A stretch of 64,000 nucleotides of DNA from Streptomyces sp. CB02058 (GCF_001905505.1 NZ_LIPG01000004.1:62001-126000); one strand, 5' to 3'. Positions 1 to 8,747 are shown, numbered from the stretch's first letter. The notes: generated by a model from the letters alone, not told the origin. Translations and numbers: made by a program.

Positions 1-1
1 C

Positions 2-298
2 GACGAGATACTGGTCCGGCTCTGCGTGACCGAGGTCCTGGTCACCGGCTTCGCCACTGAGAACTGCGTGGAGACCACTGCCCGCCAGGCCCTCAGCCAC
101 GGCTACGACGTGGTGCTGGTGGCGGACGGGCACACCACGTCGGTCCGCCCTGAGCCGACAGACTTCGTCCTTCCCGACCAGTCGATCGCCCATCACAACG
201 AGATCTACCGGCACATCGACTTTCCTGATCGCAGCGTCCGGGTCCTGCCCGCCACACAGATCGACTTCGCGGCGCCGAAGCCGGCACCCGAGGAGTAG
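2..298 (+). CDS. Isochorismatase-family cysteine hydrolase, C-terminal part (truncated by window start)
   Basis: The reading frame is open from the first bases of the window and ends in TAG at 296-298, so only the C-terminal part (about 98 codons) is present. The segment TGFATENCVETTARQA carries the family's cysteine nucleophile (NCVE) at the start of a helix, followed by the typical strand-turn VVLVADG. Members hydrolyse isochorismate, nicotinamide or other amides in the cytoplasm; the substrate cannot be told from this fragment. A GTG at 26 is internal, not the start. The family assignment is good; the function is not resolved. Confidence 0.8.
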   Translation, partial: DEILVRLCVTEVLVTGFATENCVETTARQALSHGYDVVLVADGHTTSVRPEPTDFVLPDQSIAHHNEIYRHIDFPDRSVRVLPATQIDFAAPKPAPEE

Positions 299-523
299 GG
301 CCGAGAACGTGCACCCGCAACGCCGTTGCCTTCATCGCGGTCATCTGCCGCCAGGCCATGCCCGGCAGGCGCCGTGAGCGGCCGCAGCCGGGCGGCGGGC
401 CCTACGCGTGCGGTTCAGCCGCCACAGGGCCTTGGGCGACGACCGGTTCCACGGCACCTGCGCGGTACTGCCCGCCGGCGCGGCGTGACTCGGTGCCGGA
501 TTCCTCGTGGCGGGCTCCCGACC

Positions 524-1264
524 TTACGGTTTGTGGGTTGTCCAGAGCAGTTCCGCCGGCCAGCGGTGTGCCCAGTCGGGTGGGTCGGTTTCGTTGTAGC
601 CGTTGGGTGTTCCGCGTGCGGGCCGCGGCTCGAGGAGGTCGTCGATGACGAGACCGGCGCCGCGCAGGACCCTGACCCAGTCACCGTAGGAGAGCTGGTA
701 GCTGGTCGCGCCGTCGCCTTCGGCGATGGTGTCCAGCCCGAAGTAGTCCTTCTGCAGCGTCGTGGTCACGCGACCGGCGGCTTCGTCGTAGCAGACTTCG
801 AACCACGGGCTGGCGACGTTGAACACCAGGCGCCCGCCTCTGCCCAGGACCCGTGCCGCCTGCGGGACGACCAGGTGCGGGGGCGCCCAGCTGAGCCCAC
901 CGAAGTCGCAGAACACCAGGTCGAAGCTGTCGGCGGCGAAGGGCAGTTGTTCGGCGGCGCCTTGCACCAAGGGATAGCGGGCCGGCCCCATGGCGCGGGT
1001 TGCCGCGGCGAGTTGGGCTTCGGACAGGTCGAGCCCGACCACGGTGGCGCCCTCGGCGGCGAGCGCCCTCGACCACTGGCCGGCGCCACAGCCGAGTTCG
1101 AGGACGCGCTTGCCGGTGACGTCACCCAGGGCACGCAGGTGCGCGTCGGGGATGGAGTACATGCCCCACAGCCGGGGTGCGGCGCCGATCTGCGGGTCGT
1201 GCGCGTGCTGGTAGGTGCTGCTGATCTCGTTCCAGAGCCGCCGGTTGGCGGGGATGCTGTCCAC
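524..1264 (-). CDS. Class I SAM-dependent methyltransferase
   Basis: This cytoplasmic protein of about 246 residues has the methyltransferase fold: glycine-rich SAM-binding motif I VLELGCGAGQW, then the acidic strand end VVGLDLSE, then FDLVFCDFG after it. It looks like the Methyltransf_11/UbiE-like group acting on small molecules; the acceptor is unknown. I chose the GTG at 1264 because GGAG lies 7 bases upstream (GGAGTCGGTACGTG); a GTG at 1303 in the same frame has no ribosome binding site and would add 13 residues. It stands alone on the minus strand, separated from its neighbours by 180 to 230 bases. Confidence 0.8.
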   Translation of the reverse strand: MDSIPANRRLWNEISSTYQHAHDPQIGAAPRLWGMYSIPDAHLRALGDVTGKRVLELGCGAGQWSRALAAEGATVVGLDLSEAQLAAATRAMGPARYPLVQGAAEQLPFAADSFDLVFCDFGGLSWAPPHLVVPQAARVLGRGGRLVFNVASPWFEVCYDEAAGRVTTTLQKDYFGLDTIAEGDGATSYQLSYGDWVRVLRGAGLVIDDLLEPRPARGTPNGYNETDPPDWAHRWPAELLWTTHKP

Positions 1265-1486
1265 GTACCGACTCCAGCACTGCCCGCCGGGGGCGGTCAA
1301 CACGATGGGGGCACCGGCCGGGCCACGTCCCGGTCAGGGGACGCCGGGAAGGTGCGTTCCGGCGACTGTGCTTTCTCCGTACCAAGTCGAGGCGGACGGC
1401 GTGAGCGCGGGCAACCGCGACAACAGGACCCCTGTGCTGCTCGGTTCTTGCGCACCCGGGCAACCAGGGATCCTGCCGTCCCGCAC

Positions 1487-2860
1487 CTACCGCCGGAGAA
1501 CCGCGTCCTGCCTTTCCCGCACTTGCCCCTCACCCGAGCCGGTGATGTCGGCACGGTGTGACTCCCGGGTCAGCGCGATCGCCGCGGCGCTGATCAGACA
1601 GACGGCGATCAGGTAGAGGCTGACCGGGCCCGAGTGGGTGCCGCCACCCGCTCCGGCGAGCAGGCTGCTCGCGATCAGGGGCGCTGTGCCCGCGCCCAGC
1701 GTGGACGCGAGCTGATAGCCGAGCGAGGCGCCCGTGTAGCGGGCGCGGGTGCCGAACATCTCGCTGACGAACGCCGCCATCGGTCCGTACATCGACGCCT
1801 GCAGGATCGGGTTGCCGATGATGTACGCCGTGAACAGGAGCGCTACGGAACCGCTGTTGACCAGTGCGAACAGCGGGAACGCGGCCGCAGCCGTGACGAG
1901 TGCGCCGGCGATCATGACGGGGCGGCGGCCCACCCGGTCCGAGAGGATCGCGAACGCCGGGATCGTGAAGATGTGCAGTGCCGACGAGACGGTCTGGGCA
2001 AGAAGCACGGTCGAACGTTCGAAACCGACACCGGTGGCATAGGTGAGCATGAAGGTGGCGAGCAGCGACTGGAGAACGAGTGCCGCGCAGCCGCCGAGGC
2101 AGGAGAGGAGGATGTTCTTCCGGTACCGGCGCAGCACGGTGAGCAGGGGCGCCTCCTGCTTGACCGGCTCGCTCCGGGCCGCCTCCTCCTCTGCCCTGCG
2201 CTGTGCCTCGGCGAACACCGGGCTCTCGGTGACCTTCATCCGGATGAACAGGCCGACCGCCATGAGCAGCAGGCTGAGCAGGAAGGGCACCCGCCAGCCC
2301 CAGGCCATGAACTCGTCTTCGGGCAGCGCCGAGAAGGCGGCGAAGACAGCGGTGGCGAGCACTGCGCCCGCCGGGCCGCCCATGTTCGCGAACGAGGCCA
2401 TCAGGCCACGCCGTTCGGTACTCGCGTGCTCCATGGCCATGAGGGCGGCGCCGCCCCATTCACCGCCGACCGCGATGCCCTGGACCAAGCGGCAGGTGAC
2501 GAGCAGCAGCGGCGCCCAGATGCCGACGCTCTCGTAGGTGGGCAGCAGGCCGATGGCGAAGCTGGCGATCGCCATCAAGGTCATGGTCAGGACCAGCATG
2601 GACTTGCGGCCGACGCGGTCGCCGAAGTGGCCGAAGACGATGCCGCCCAGGGGGCGCGCGACATAGCCGACGGCGAGGGTGGCGAAGGCGGCGACGGTGC
2701 CGGCGAGTGGGTCCAGGTCGGTGAAGAAGAGCTCGTTGAAGACGAGCGAGGCGGCGGCGCCGTAGAGCAGGAAGTCGTAGAACTCGATGGCGCTCCCGAC
2801 AAAGCTGGACAGGGCGATTCGCCGTGACTCGGCGCGGCGCGCAGCGTCGCTGATGGGCAT
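1487..2860 (-). CDS. MHS-family MFS transporter, probable aromatic acid:proton symporter
   Basis: A 457-residue, 12-helix major facilitator protein. The N-terminal block SFVGSAIEFYDFLLYG, the loop GDRVGRKSMLV and the VQGIAVGGEWGGAALMAMEHA block are typical of the metabolite:H+ symporter family (shikimate, alpha-ketoglutarate, proline/betaine and MhpT-type carriers). The start is the ATG at 2860, preceded by CGGAGTGGCAG; the frame continues upstream to 3016 but that extension (52 residues) lacks membrane character and a ribosome binding site. Its position beside two IclR regulators and the mhp genes suggests uptake of hydroxyphenylpropionate or a related acid. Substrate is inferred from context only. 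Confidence 0.85.
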   Translation of the reverse strand: MPISDAARRAESRRIALSSFVGSAIEFYDFLLYGAAASLVFNELFFTDLDPLAGTVAAFATLAVGYVARPLGGIVFGHFGDRVGRKSMLVLTMTLMAIASFAIGLLPTYESVGIWAPLLLVTCRLVQGIAVGGEWGGAALMAMEHASTERRGLMASFANMGGPAGAVLATAVFAAFSALPEDEFMAWGWRVPFLLSLLLMAVGLFIRMKVTESPVFAEAQRRAEEEAARSEPVKQEAPLLTVLRRYRKNILLSCLGGCAALVLQSLLATFMLTYATGVGFERSTVLLAQTVSSALHIFTIPAFAILSDRVGRRPVMIAGALVTAAAAFPLFALVNSGSVALLFTAYIIGNPILQASMYGPMAAFVSEMFGTRARYTGASLGYQLASTLGAGTAPLIASSLLAGAGGGTHSGPVSLYLIAVCLISAAAIALTRESHRADITGSGEGQVRERQDAVLRR

Positions 2861-2942
2861 CTGCCACTCCGGGGGTTCGGTGCGCTGCGGAGGCCCGGGC
2901 ACACGGGCGGCGGCCGGATCGGCGCGGCCACCACTCACTTCG

Positions 2943-2959
2943 TGTGCATTTTCCGCACA
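2943..2959. promoter_or_regulatory. Candidate operator TGTGC-N7-GCACA upstream of the MHS transporter
   Basis: Inverted repeat with arms TGTGC (2943-2947) and GCACA (2955-2959), 83 to 99 bases before the transporter start. It overlaps the 9-mer CGTGTGCAT (2941-2949) that recurs upstream of mhpC at 7815-7823. It could bind one of the two flanking IclR proteins; short arms make this tentative. Confidence 0.35.
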
Positions 2960-3054
2960 AGCGCATGTAGATAGCGAACACCATGCGGGCGCCCGGGAAG
3001 AGGTGTCAAGAGCCACCGGAATGATCGATCAAAGCGCTTCGACGCACGCGGAAA

Positions 3055-3080
3055 GGGCCCCCACGTCGACGTGGGGGCCC
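3055..3080 (-). terminator. Terminator hairpin after the minus-strand IclR gene
   Basis: A perfect 26-base palindrome: arm GGGCCCCCAC, centre GTCGAC, arm GTGGGGGCCC. It begins 33 bases after the stop codon of the IclR gene at 3113 and lies before the transporter start region, so it most likely ends the IclR transcript. No U-tract, as usual in streptomycetes. Confidence 0.7.
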
Positions 3081-3112
3081 CATGGTCTGCGCGCACGGCG
3101 CCGTGACGCGGC

Positions 3113-3877
3113 TCAGCCGAGCGCCGAGATCTCCTCGGCGATCGCCCGCATCGTCGGCACGGAGCCCTCGGCCACGTCCTGTCGCGAGGTGATGAGGTTG
3201 ACGCACATCTGCAGCGCCGCGTCGGCGAGCCTCAGGGGCACGGCGACGCCGTACGCGCCGGGCTCGACCTGGCCGAAGGTCTGCGCGTACCCCTGCTCAC
3301 GGGCCTGCACGACCTCGGGCGACTCGCCCCGCGCGGGTGGACGCAGTGCCGCGAGGGCCAGGCCCGCGGCGCCGGTCCCGACGGGGTGGCGGCTGCCGAC
3401 CCGGTAGCTGAGGTGGTAGTCGACGGACAGCGGTTCGACCACGGCGACGGCGACGGCCTCCTCGCCCTCCGCCGCGATGAGCGCGAGCGTGGCTCCGAGT
3501 TCGTCGGCCGTGCGGCGCAGCACCGGCAGGGCGGCCTCGCGGACACCCGCCGCGTATCCGCGCGCGAGGGTGACCGTGCCGGAGCCGGCCCGGTAGCGGC
3601 CGTCGGCGGCCTTCACGACCAGGTGGTGCTCGGCGAGGGTGACCAGGATGCGGTAGGCGATGGTGCGGTGCACGCCGAGGCGCTGCGCGAGATCCTGAAC
3701 GGCGAGTCCCTGCGGCTGCCGGGCGACCAGTTCGAGGGCGTGCAGCCCCCGTGCGAGTGTCTGCGAGCCGACGGCCGGCCCCTTCGCCTCGCGCGCCCTG
3801 CCGGACCCCTGGCCCTCACCCGTGACCCCGTCAACCGGCGCACCGCGTGTGTCCGCCCCCGCCTGCTCGTCGTTCAT
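3113..3877 (-). CDS. IclR-family transcriptional regulator
   Basis: A 254-residue regulator with an N-terminal winged helix-turn-helix (about residues 35-95, LAVQDLAQRLGVHRTIAYRIL) and a C-terminal IclR effector-binding domain (SYRVGSRHPVGTGAAGLALAA, then a G-x-A-V-P-L type segment). It is divergent from the second IclR gene at 4019 and faces the same way as the MHS transporter. It probably controls the transporter or the mhp genes in response to an aromatic acid; which of the two IclR proteins does which cannot be decided from sequence. The first about 30 residues are low-complexity and the true start may be slightly later. Confidence 0.85.
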   Translation of the reverse strand: MNDEQAGADTRGAPVDGVTGEGQGSGRAREAKGPAVGSQTLARGLHALELVARQPQGLAVQDLAQRLGVHRTIAYRILVTLAEHHLVVKAADGRYRAGSGTVTLARGYAAGVREAALPVLRRTADELGATLALIAAEGEEAVAVAVVEPLSVDYHLSYRVGSRHPVGTGAAGLALAALRPPARGESPEVVQAREQGYAQTFGQVEPGAYGVAVPLRLADAALQMCVNLITSRQDVAEGSVPTMRAIAEEISALG

Positions 3878-4018
3878 CCGCCCAGTCTACGTGCACGGTG
3901 GTGACACAGCGTCACCCCCTGGCGCGCCGGGACATTCCCGTACAGTCGACCGCGTCGCGCGCCGGGCAACGGCCCGAGAACAGCGGAAACGCGTCCGACA
4001 CCCGGGAAGGAGGCTCCC

Positions 4019-4783
4019 TTGAGCGACGAGGCGCCGAGCGGTGTCCTGGCCAAGGCCCTCACCGTGCTGCAGGCCTTCACCGTCGAGGACACCACGCTCG
4101 GTTTCGCCGAGCTGCAGCGGCGCACGGACTTCGCCAAGAGCACCTTGCACCGGGTCCTCGGCGATCTGGTGGCCGCCCGGCTCCTCGACCGTGTCGAGGG
4201 GCGCTACCGGCTGTCCGGACTCGTCTTCGAGCTGGGCATGCGGGCGTCGGTCGAGCGCGGTCTGCTCGAAGTGGCCACGCCGTTCCTGGAGGACCTGTTC
4301 GTTCGCACCCATGAGCTGGTCCACCTCGGCACACGCGAGGGCACGGAGGTGGTCTACGTCGCCAAGATGGGCGGCCACCAGCAGGCCGACTCCCCCTCGC
4401 GGCTGGGCGGGCGCATGCCGCTGCACGCGACGGCGATCGGCAAGGTGCTGCTGGCCCACGCCCCGCCCGAGGTGCGCGAGGCCGCGCTGGGCGGGCCCCT
4501 CGTGCGCAAGGCGCCGCGGACCATCACCAACGTCGACGTCCTGACGCGGCAGCTGTCCGACGTGGTCACCAAGGGCGTGGCCTTCGAGTACGAGGAGTCG
4601 GCGGTCGGCATCGTCTGCGTCGCGGCCGGGATCTTCGGCCCGTCGGACGAGATCGTGGCGGCGGTCAGTGTCACCGGCCCGGTGCACCGGTTCCAGCCGG
4701 CCCGGCACGCCACCAGCGTGCGCGCGGCGGCGGCGGGCATCTCGGCGACCCTGGGCCGCCGCGCGGAGCTGCGCAGACACTGA
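4019..4783 (+). CDS. IclR-family regulator, probable MhpR-like controller of the mhp genes
   Basis: A 254-residue protein starting at TTG 4019, chosen because a near-perfect ribosome binding site GGGAAGGAGG sits just upstream. The winged helix (LGFAELQRRTDFAKSTLHRVLGDL, about residues 25-50) is followed by the IclR effector domain with MPLHATAIGKVLLA and FEYEESAVGIVCVAAGIF. It lies 71 bases ahead of mhpD in the same direction, and the gap between them holds a palindromic operator, so local control of the mhpDFE operon and feedback on its own read-through are likely. IclR proteins in this setting usually activate catabolic genes when bound to the aromatic substrate. Confidence 0.85.
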   Translation: MSDEAPSGVLAKALTVLQAFTVEDTTLGFAELQRRTDFAKSTLHRVLGDLVAARLLDRVEGRYRLSGLVFELGMRASVERGLLEVATPFLEDLFVRTHELVHLGTREGTEVVYVAKMGGHQQADSPSRLGGRMPLHATAIGKVLLAHAPPEVREAALGGPLVRKAPRTITNVDVLTRQLSDVVTKGVAFEYEESAVGIVCVAAGIFGPSDEIVAAVSVTGPVHRFQPARHATSVRAAAAGISATLGRRAELRRH

Positions 4784-4793
4784 TTCGGCGAAT

Positions 4794-4812
4794 AGTTCCG
4801 CCGGACGGAACT
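4794..4812. promoter_or_regulatory. Probable IclR operator upstream of mhpD
   Basis: Perfect inverted repeat AGTTCCG-CCGGA-CGGAACT (7-base arms, 5-base spacer) in the 71-base gap between the IclR gene and mhpD. The size and the TTCCG/CGGAA content resemble operators of the IclR family controlling aromatic catabolism. Binding is inferred. Confidence 0.6.
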
Positions 4813-4854
4813 CGCCGCTGGGCCCTGAGCGCTCCCCGTGTTCAAGCTGAGGGC

Positions 4855-5679
4855 ATGAACGAGACTCCCCCCGGCGACGCCGCCGTGGCACAGGCGGCAC
4901 AGCGGCTGCTCGACGCCGCCGCCGATCACGTGCCCTGCCCCCCGGTGCGCGACCTGATCGGCAGCGATGACGTCAAGGCGGCTTACGCCGTCCAGGAGCT
5001 GCTGACCGCGCGCCGCCTCGAAGCGGGCGGCCGGGTCACCGGCCGCAAGATCGGCCTCACCTCGCCCGCCGTGCAGAAGCAGCTGGGCGTGGACCAACCG
5101 GACTTCGGGGTGCTGTTCGCCGACATGAGTGTCGACGACGGCGGCTCGGTGCCGGTCGACGGGCTGCTCCAGCCGAAGGTCGAGGCGGAGATCGCGTTCG
5201 TCCTGGGCGCGGACCTGGCCGAGGGTCCCCTGGACGACGCGCAGATCCGGGCCGCCGTGGCCTACGCGGTGCCGGCGCTGGAGATCGTGGACAGCCGGAT
5301 CGCCGGTTGGGACATCACCTTCGGTGACACGGTCGCAGACAACGGCTCCTCCGCGCTCTACGTGCTCGGCTCCCCGGCCGAGCCGCTCGCCGGGTTCGAG
5401 CCGGCCGAGGCCGAAATGACCATGAAGCGGCACGACGAGACCGTCTCCAGCGGCAACGGCGCGGCCTGCCTCGGCGACCCGCTGACCGCGCTCGCCTGGC
5501 TGGCCCGGACCGCCCGCGAGTTCGGCGATCCGCTGCGCGCCGGCCAGGTCGTGCTCTCCGGCGCGCTCGGCCCGATGGTGCCCGCAGCGGCCGGCGACGC
5601 GTTCATCGCCGACATCGGCGGACTGGGCTCCGTCTCCGTCCGCTTCCACGCCTCCAGCACTGAAGGAGCCTCCGCATGA
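4855..5679 (+). CDS. mhpD: 2-keto-4-pentenoate hydratase
   Basis: A 274-residue member of the fumarylacetoacetate-hydrolase superfamily, close to MhpD/DmpE/XylJ. It adds water to 2-hydroxypenta-2,4-dienoate (2-oxopent-4-enoate) to give 4-hydroxy-2-oxovalerate. Visible family marks are GRKIGLTSPAVQKQLGV, the metal-binding E-x-E in KVEAEIAFVLG, the ALEIVDSRIAGW block and DNGSSALYVLG. The gene starts the mhpD-mhpF-mhpE operon; its TGA at 5677-5679 overlaps the ATG of mhpF (ATGA), indicating translational coupling. Length matches the family. Confidence 0.92.
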   Translation: MNETPPGDAAVAQAAQRLLDAAADHVPCPPVRDLIGSDDVKAAYAVQELLTARRLEAGGRVTGRKIGLTSPAVQKQLGVDQPDFGVLFADMSVDDGGSVPVDGLLQPKVEAEIAFVLGADLAEGPLDDAQIRAAVAYAVPALEIVDSRIAGWDITFGDTVADNGSSALYVLGSPAEPLAGFEPAEAEMTMKRHDETVSSGNGAACLGDPLTALAWLARTAREFGDPLRAGQVVLSGALGPMVPAAAGDAFIADIGGLGSVSVRFHASSTEGASA

Positions 5680-6623
5680 AGACCAAGGTCGCCGTCATCG
5701 GCTCGGGCAACATCGGCACCGACCTGATGATCAAGGTGCTTCGGCTCTCGGACACCCTGGAGATGGGTGCGATGGTCGGCATCGACCCCGCGTCCGACGG
5801 CCTCGCCCGCGCCGAGCGGCTCGGGGTGCCGGTGACCGCCGAGGGTGTGCGGGGTCTGATCGCGATGGACGGCTTCGAGGACATCAGGATCGTCTTCGAC
5901 GCGACGTCCGCGAAGGCGCACGTCGCCAACGCCGCCGCGCTCGCCCCCTACGGCAAGCAGCTCGTCGACCTCACCCCCGCCGCCATCGGCCCGATGGTGG
6001 TCCCGGCGGTCAACCTCGACGCCCATGTCGGCGCGGACAACGTGAACATGGTGACCTGCGGCGGCCAGGCCACCATCCCGATCGTCGCGGCGATCGCCTC
6101 GGTGTCGCCCGTCCCGTACGCGGAGATCGTCGCATCGATCGCGTCGAAGAGCGCGGGTCCCGGCACCCGCGCGAACATCGACGAGTTCACCGAGACGACC
6201 AGTCACGCCATCGAGACGGTCGGCGGCGCCGACCGGGGCAAGGCCGTCATCGTCCTCAACCCGGCGGAGCCTCCGCTGATCATGCGGGACACGGTGCTCG
6301 CGCTGGTGAACGCACCCGAAGAGGCCGCCCACGATGCCATCCGCGCAGCCATCGCCGAGCGCGTCGAGGAGGTCTCGGCGTACGTGACGGGCTACCGCCT
6401 CAAGCAGCGGGTGCAGATCACGCCGGTCCCCGCCGACCAGCCGGTGCACACCCTCACCAAGGCCCCGGTCACCCACCAGGTGTCCGTCTTCCTCGAGGTC
6501 GAGGGGGCCGCTCACTACCTGCCCGCGTACGCGGGCAACCTCGACATCATGACCAGCGCGGCCCTGCGGATGGCCGAGGCCATGGCCGTCCGCGCCACCG
6601 CACTCCAGGGAGCCGACGCATGA
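5676..6623 (+). CDS. mhpF: Acetaldehyde dehydrogenase (acetylating)
   Basis: A 315-residue enzyme converting acetaldehyde, NAD+ and CoA to acetyl-CoA. The N-terminal Rossmann motif is VAVIGSGNIGTDL; the catalytic cysteine is C128 in NMVTCGGQATIP; the ASKSAGPGTRANIDEFTETT block is diagnostic of the DmpF/MhpF/BphJ family. It works as a complex with the aldolase MhpE, which channels acetaldehyde to it, and the two genes overlap by 4 bases (ATGA at 6620). Length and motifs are complete. Confidence 0.95.
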   Translation: MKTKVAVIGSGNIGTDLMIKVLRLSDTLEMGAMVGIDPASDGLARAERLGVPVTAEGVRGLIAMDGFEDIRIVFDATSAKAHVANAAALAPYGKQLVDLTPAAIGPMVVPAVNLDAHVGADNVNMVTCGGQATIPIVAAIASVSPVPYAEIVASIASKSAGPGTRANIDEFTETTSHAIETVGGADRGKAVIVLNPAEPPLIMRDTVLALVNAPEEAAHDAIRAAIAERVEEVSAYVTGYRLKQRVQITPVPADQPVHTLTKAPVTHQVSVFLEVEGAAHYLPAYAGNLDIMTSAALRMAEAMAVRATALQGADA

Positions 6624-7633
6624 CCGCCGAGAAGCTGTTCATCCAGGACGTCACCCTGCGCGACGGGATGCACGCCATCCGGCACCGCATCGAGCCGCAG
6701 CAGGTCGGAAAGATCGTGGCGGCCCTCGACGCGGCCGGCGTCGACGGCATCGAGGTGTCCCACGGCGACGGGCTCGCGGGCGGCTCCCTCAACTACGGCC
6801 CCGGCAGCCACACCGACTGGGAGTGGATCGAGACGGCGGCCGCGCACATCGAGAACGCGCGCCTGACCACCCTGCTGCTGCCCGGCATCGGCACCATCGC
6901 GGAGCTCAAGCAGGCGTACGCGCTCGGGGTGCGCTCGGTGCGGGTGGCCACGCACTGCACCGAGGCCGACGTGTCCGCCCAGCACATCGCCACCGCACGC
7001 GAGCTGGGTATGGACGTCTCCGGCTTCCTGATGATGAGCCACATGGCCGACGCCAGGACGCTCGCCCGCCAGGCGGCACTCATGGAGTCCTACGGCGCGC
7101 ACTGCGTCTACGTCACCGACTCCGGCGGCCGCCTCATGATGGACGGCGTCCGTGAGCGGATGCGCGCCTACCGCGATGTACTGGACCCCGCCACCGAGAT
7201 CGGCATCCACGCCCACGAGAACCTCTCCCTCGCCGTCGCGAACTCCATGGTCGCCGTCGAGGAGGGCGTCACCCGCGTCGACGCCTCGCTCGCCGGCCAG
7301 GGTGCGGGCGCCGGCAACTGCCCCATCGAACCGTTCGTCGCCGTCGCGAACCTCAACGGCTGGAAGCACGGCTGCGATCTGTTCGCCCTGCAGGACGCGG
7401 CCGAGGAGCTGGTCCGGCCCCTGCAGGACCGCCCGGTGCGCGTGGACCGCGAGACCCTCACGCTCGGCTACGCCGGGGTCTACGGTTCCTTCCTGCGGCA
7501 CGCGGAGGCCGCCGCCGAGCGCTACGGCATCGACGTCCGCACCATCCTCGTCGAGGTCGGCAGGCGAGGCCTGGTCGGCGGCCAGGAGGACATGATCGTC
7601 GACGTGGCTCTGGGGCTCGCGCAGGCGAGCTGA
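6620..7633 (+). CDS. mhpE: 4-hydroxy-2-oxovalerate aldolase
   Basis: A 337-residue DmpG/MhpE-type aldolase that splits 4-hydroxy-2-oxovalerate into pyruvate and acetaldehyde. The HMGL-like TIM barrel begins with VTLRDGMHAIRH (metal-binding D15), and the metal-binding histidines are in GIHAHENLSLA; the C-terminal DmpG communication domain, which docks on the dehydrogenase, is present (AEELVRPLQ to the end). It is the last gene of the mhpDFE operon and is followed 17 bases later by a strong terminator. Confidence 0.95.
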   Translation: MTAEKLFIQDVTLRDGMHAIRHRIEPQQVGKIVAALDAAGVDGIEVSHGDGLAGGSLNYGPGSHTDWEWIETAAAHIENARLTTLLLPGIGTIAELKQAYALGVRSVRVATHCTEADVSAQHIATARELGMDVSGFLMMSHMADARTLARQAALMESYGAHCVYVTDSGGRLMMDGVRERMRAYRDVLDPATEIGIHAHENLSLAVANSMVAVEEGVTRVDASLAGQGAGAGNCPIEPFVAVANLNGWKHGCDLFALQDAAEELVRPLQDRPVRVDRETLTLGYAGVYGSFLRHAEAAAERYGIDVRTILVEVGRRGLVGGQEDMIVDVALGLAQAS

Positions 7634-7649
7634 CATCCCGCACGGGACA

Positions 7650-7677
7650 GGGCCGGGAGGGCATCAGCTCCCGGCCC
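7650..7677 (+). terminator. Terminator between mhpE and mhpC
   Basis: Perfect hairpin with 10-base arms GGGCCGGGAG (7650-7659) and CTCCCGGCCC (7668-7677) around an 8-base loop, 17 bases after the mhpE stop. It separates the mhpDFE and mhpCAB transcription units. Confidence 0.8.
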
Positions 7678-7754
7678 CGCTCGGCATGCCCGCAGGTCGG
7701 CCCCACCCTTGCCGCCGGCCCCGTCCGATGCCGGGCGACGTGATCGAACACCCC

Positions 7755-7783
7755 TTGACAATCGTGTCGGGCGGGCGTTCCAT
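7755..7783 (+). promoter_or_regulatory. Candidate promoter of mhpCAB
   Basis: TTGACA at 7755-7760 with a 17-base spacer to a weak -10 TTCCAT (7778-7783). The region down to the mhpC start (7848) also holds the 9-mer CGTGTGCAT at 7815-7823, shared with the transporter promoter region. Since a terminator precedes it, mhpCAB needs its own promoter; the exact -10 is uncertain. Confidence 0.4.
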
Positions 7784-7847
7784 CATGATGACTGGCGTGT
7801 AAATAACGATCGCACGTGTGCATATAAAGAACGAGGAGTCGGGTCAC

Positions 7848-8708
7848 ATGTCCCTCACCAAGGAAGCCGCGTCCCGCGACATCACCCTTCCGTCGGGTCT
7901 GCGCATGCGGTACTACGAGGCCGGAACGGCGGGCACCACGCCGGTCGTGCTGCTGCACGGCTCGGGCCCCGGCGCGACGGGATGGTCGAACTTCTCGGGC
8001 AACATCGGCGCCGTCGCCGAGGCCGGATTCCATGTCATCGCCCCCGACATGCCGGGCTGGGGCGACTCCGACGCCCAGGCCACCAAGGACATGGACCACG
8101 ACGCCACCCTCGTGGAGTTCCTCGACGCGCTCGGCTTCGCCGAGGCCGCCCTCGTCGGCAACTCGATGGGCGCGCACACGGCGGTCCGCTTCGCCACCCT
8201 GCACCCCGATCGCATCACCCACCTGGTGACGATGGGCGCCTCGCTCGGCCGCGGCCCCGCCTCCCTCTTCGGCCCCGGCGACGGCCCCAGCGAGGGCCTG
8301 AAGGTCCTGGTCGAGGCGTACAAGGACGCGAGCCCGCAGAACATGAAGGCGCTCGTCGAGATCATGACCTACGACAAGGCGCGCTTCGCGACCCCGGAGC
8401 TGACCCGGGCCCGCTCGGAAGCGGCCCTCGCCCGCCCCGACCACCTGAAGAACTACGTCGAGGGCCTCGCGCACGGCGCCCCCATCCCCGTCAAGGTGGA
8501 CCGGGACAAGATCCCCGGCATCCGGACGCCCACCCTGCTGATCCACGGCAAGGACGACCGCGTACTGCACTACGAGACCAGCCTGCGGCTCCTGGCCGAC
8601 ATCCCCGACTCCCGTCTCGTGCTGCTCAACCGGTGCGGCCACTGGGCGATGATCGAGCACGCCGCCGAGTTCAACCGCCTCGTCATCGACTTCCTGTCGC
8701 ACAACTGA
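7848..8708 (+). CDS. mhpC: Alpha/beta hydrolase, 2-hydroxy-6-oxonona-2,4-diene-1,9-dioate hydrolase
   Basis: A 286-residue C-C bond hydrolase that cleaves the ring-opened product of MhpB into 2-hydroxypenta-2,4-dienoate and succinate (or fumarate from cinnamate-type substrates). The oxyanion region LLHGSGPGATGWSNF, nucleophile elbow GNSMGAH (Ser106), Asp in HGKDDRVL and His in CGHWAMIEH form the usual triad. I chose ATG 7848 because GAGGAG lies about 9 bases upstream; a GTG at 7818 adds 10 residues without a binding site. First gene of the mhpCAB unit. Confidence 0.92.
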   Translation: MSLTKEAASRDITLPSGLRMRYYEAGTAGTTPVVLLHGSGPGATGWSNFSGNIGAVAEAGFHVIAPDMPGWGDSDAQATKDMDHDATLVEFLDALGFAEAALVGNSMGAHTAVRFATLHPDRITHLVTMGASLGRGPASLFGPGDGPSEGLKVLVEAYKDASPQNMKALVEIMTYDKARFATPELTRARSEAALARPDHLKNYVEGLAHGAPIPVKVDRDKIPGIRTPTLLIHGKDDRVLHYETSLRLLADIPDSRLVLLNRCGHWAMIEHAAEFNRLVIDFLSHN

Positions 8709-8747
8709 ACCGGCATCGACCGTTTACCGAATCGATCGGAACACCCC

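Noticed and set aside
1634..2827. Plus-strand open frame opposite the MHS transporter
   Set aside because: Glu/Gln/Arg-rich shadow without any domain; the minus-strand frame has clear transporter helices.
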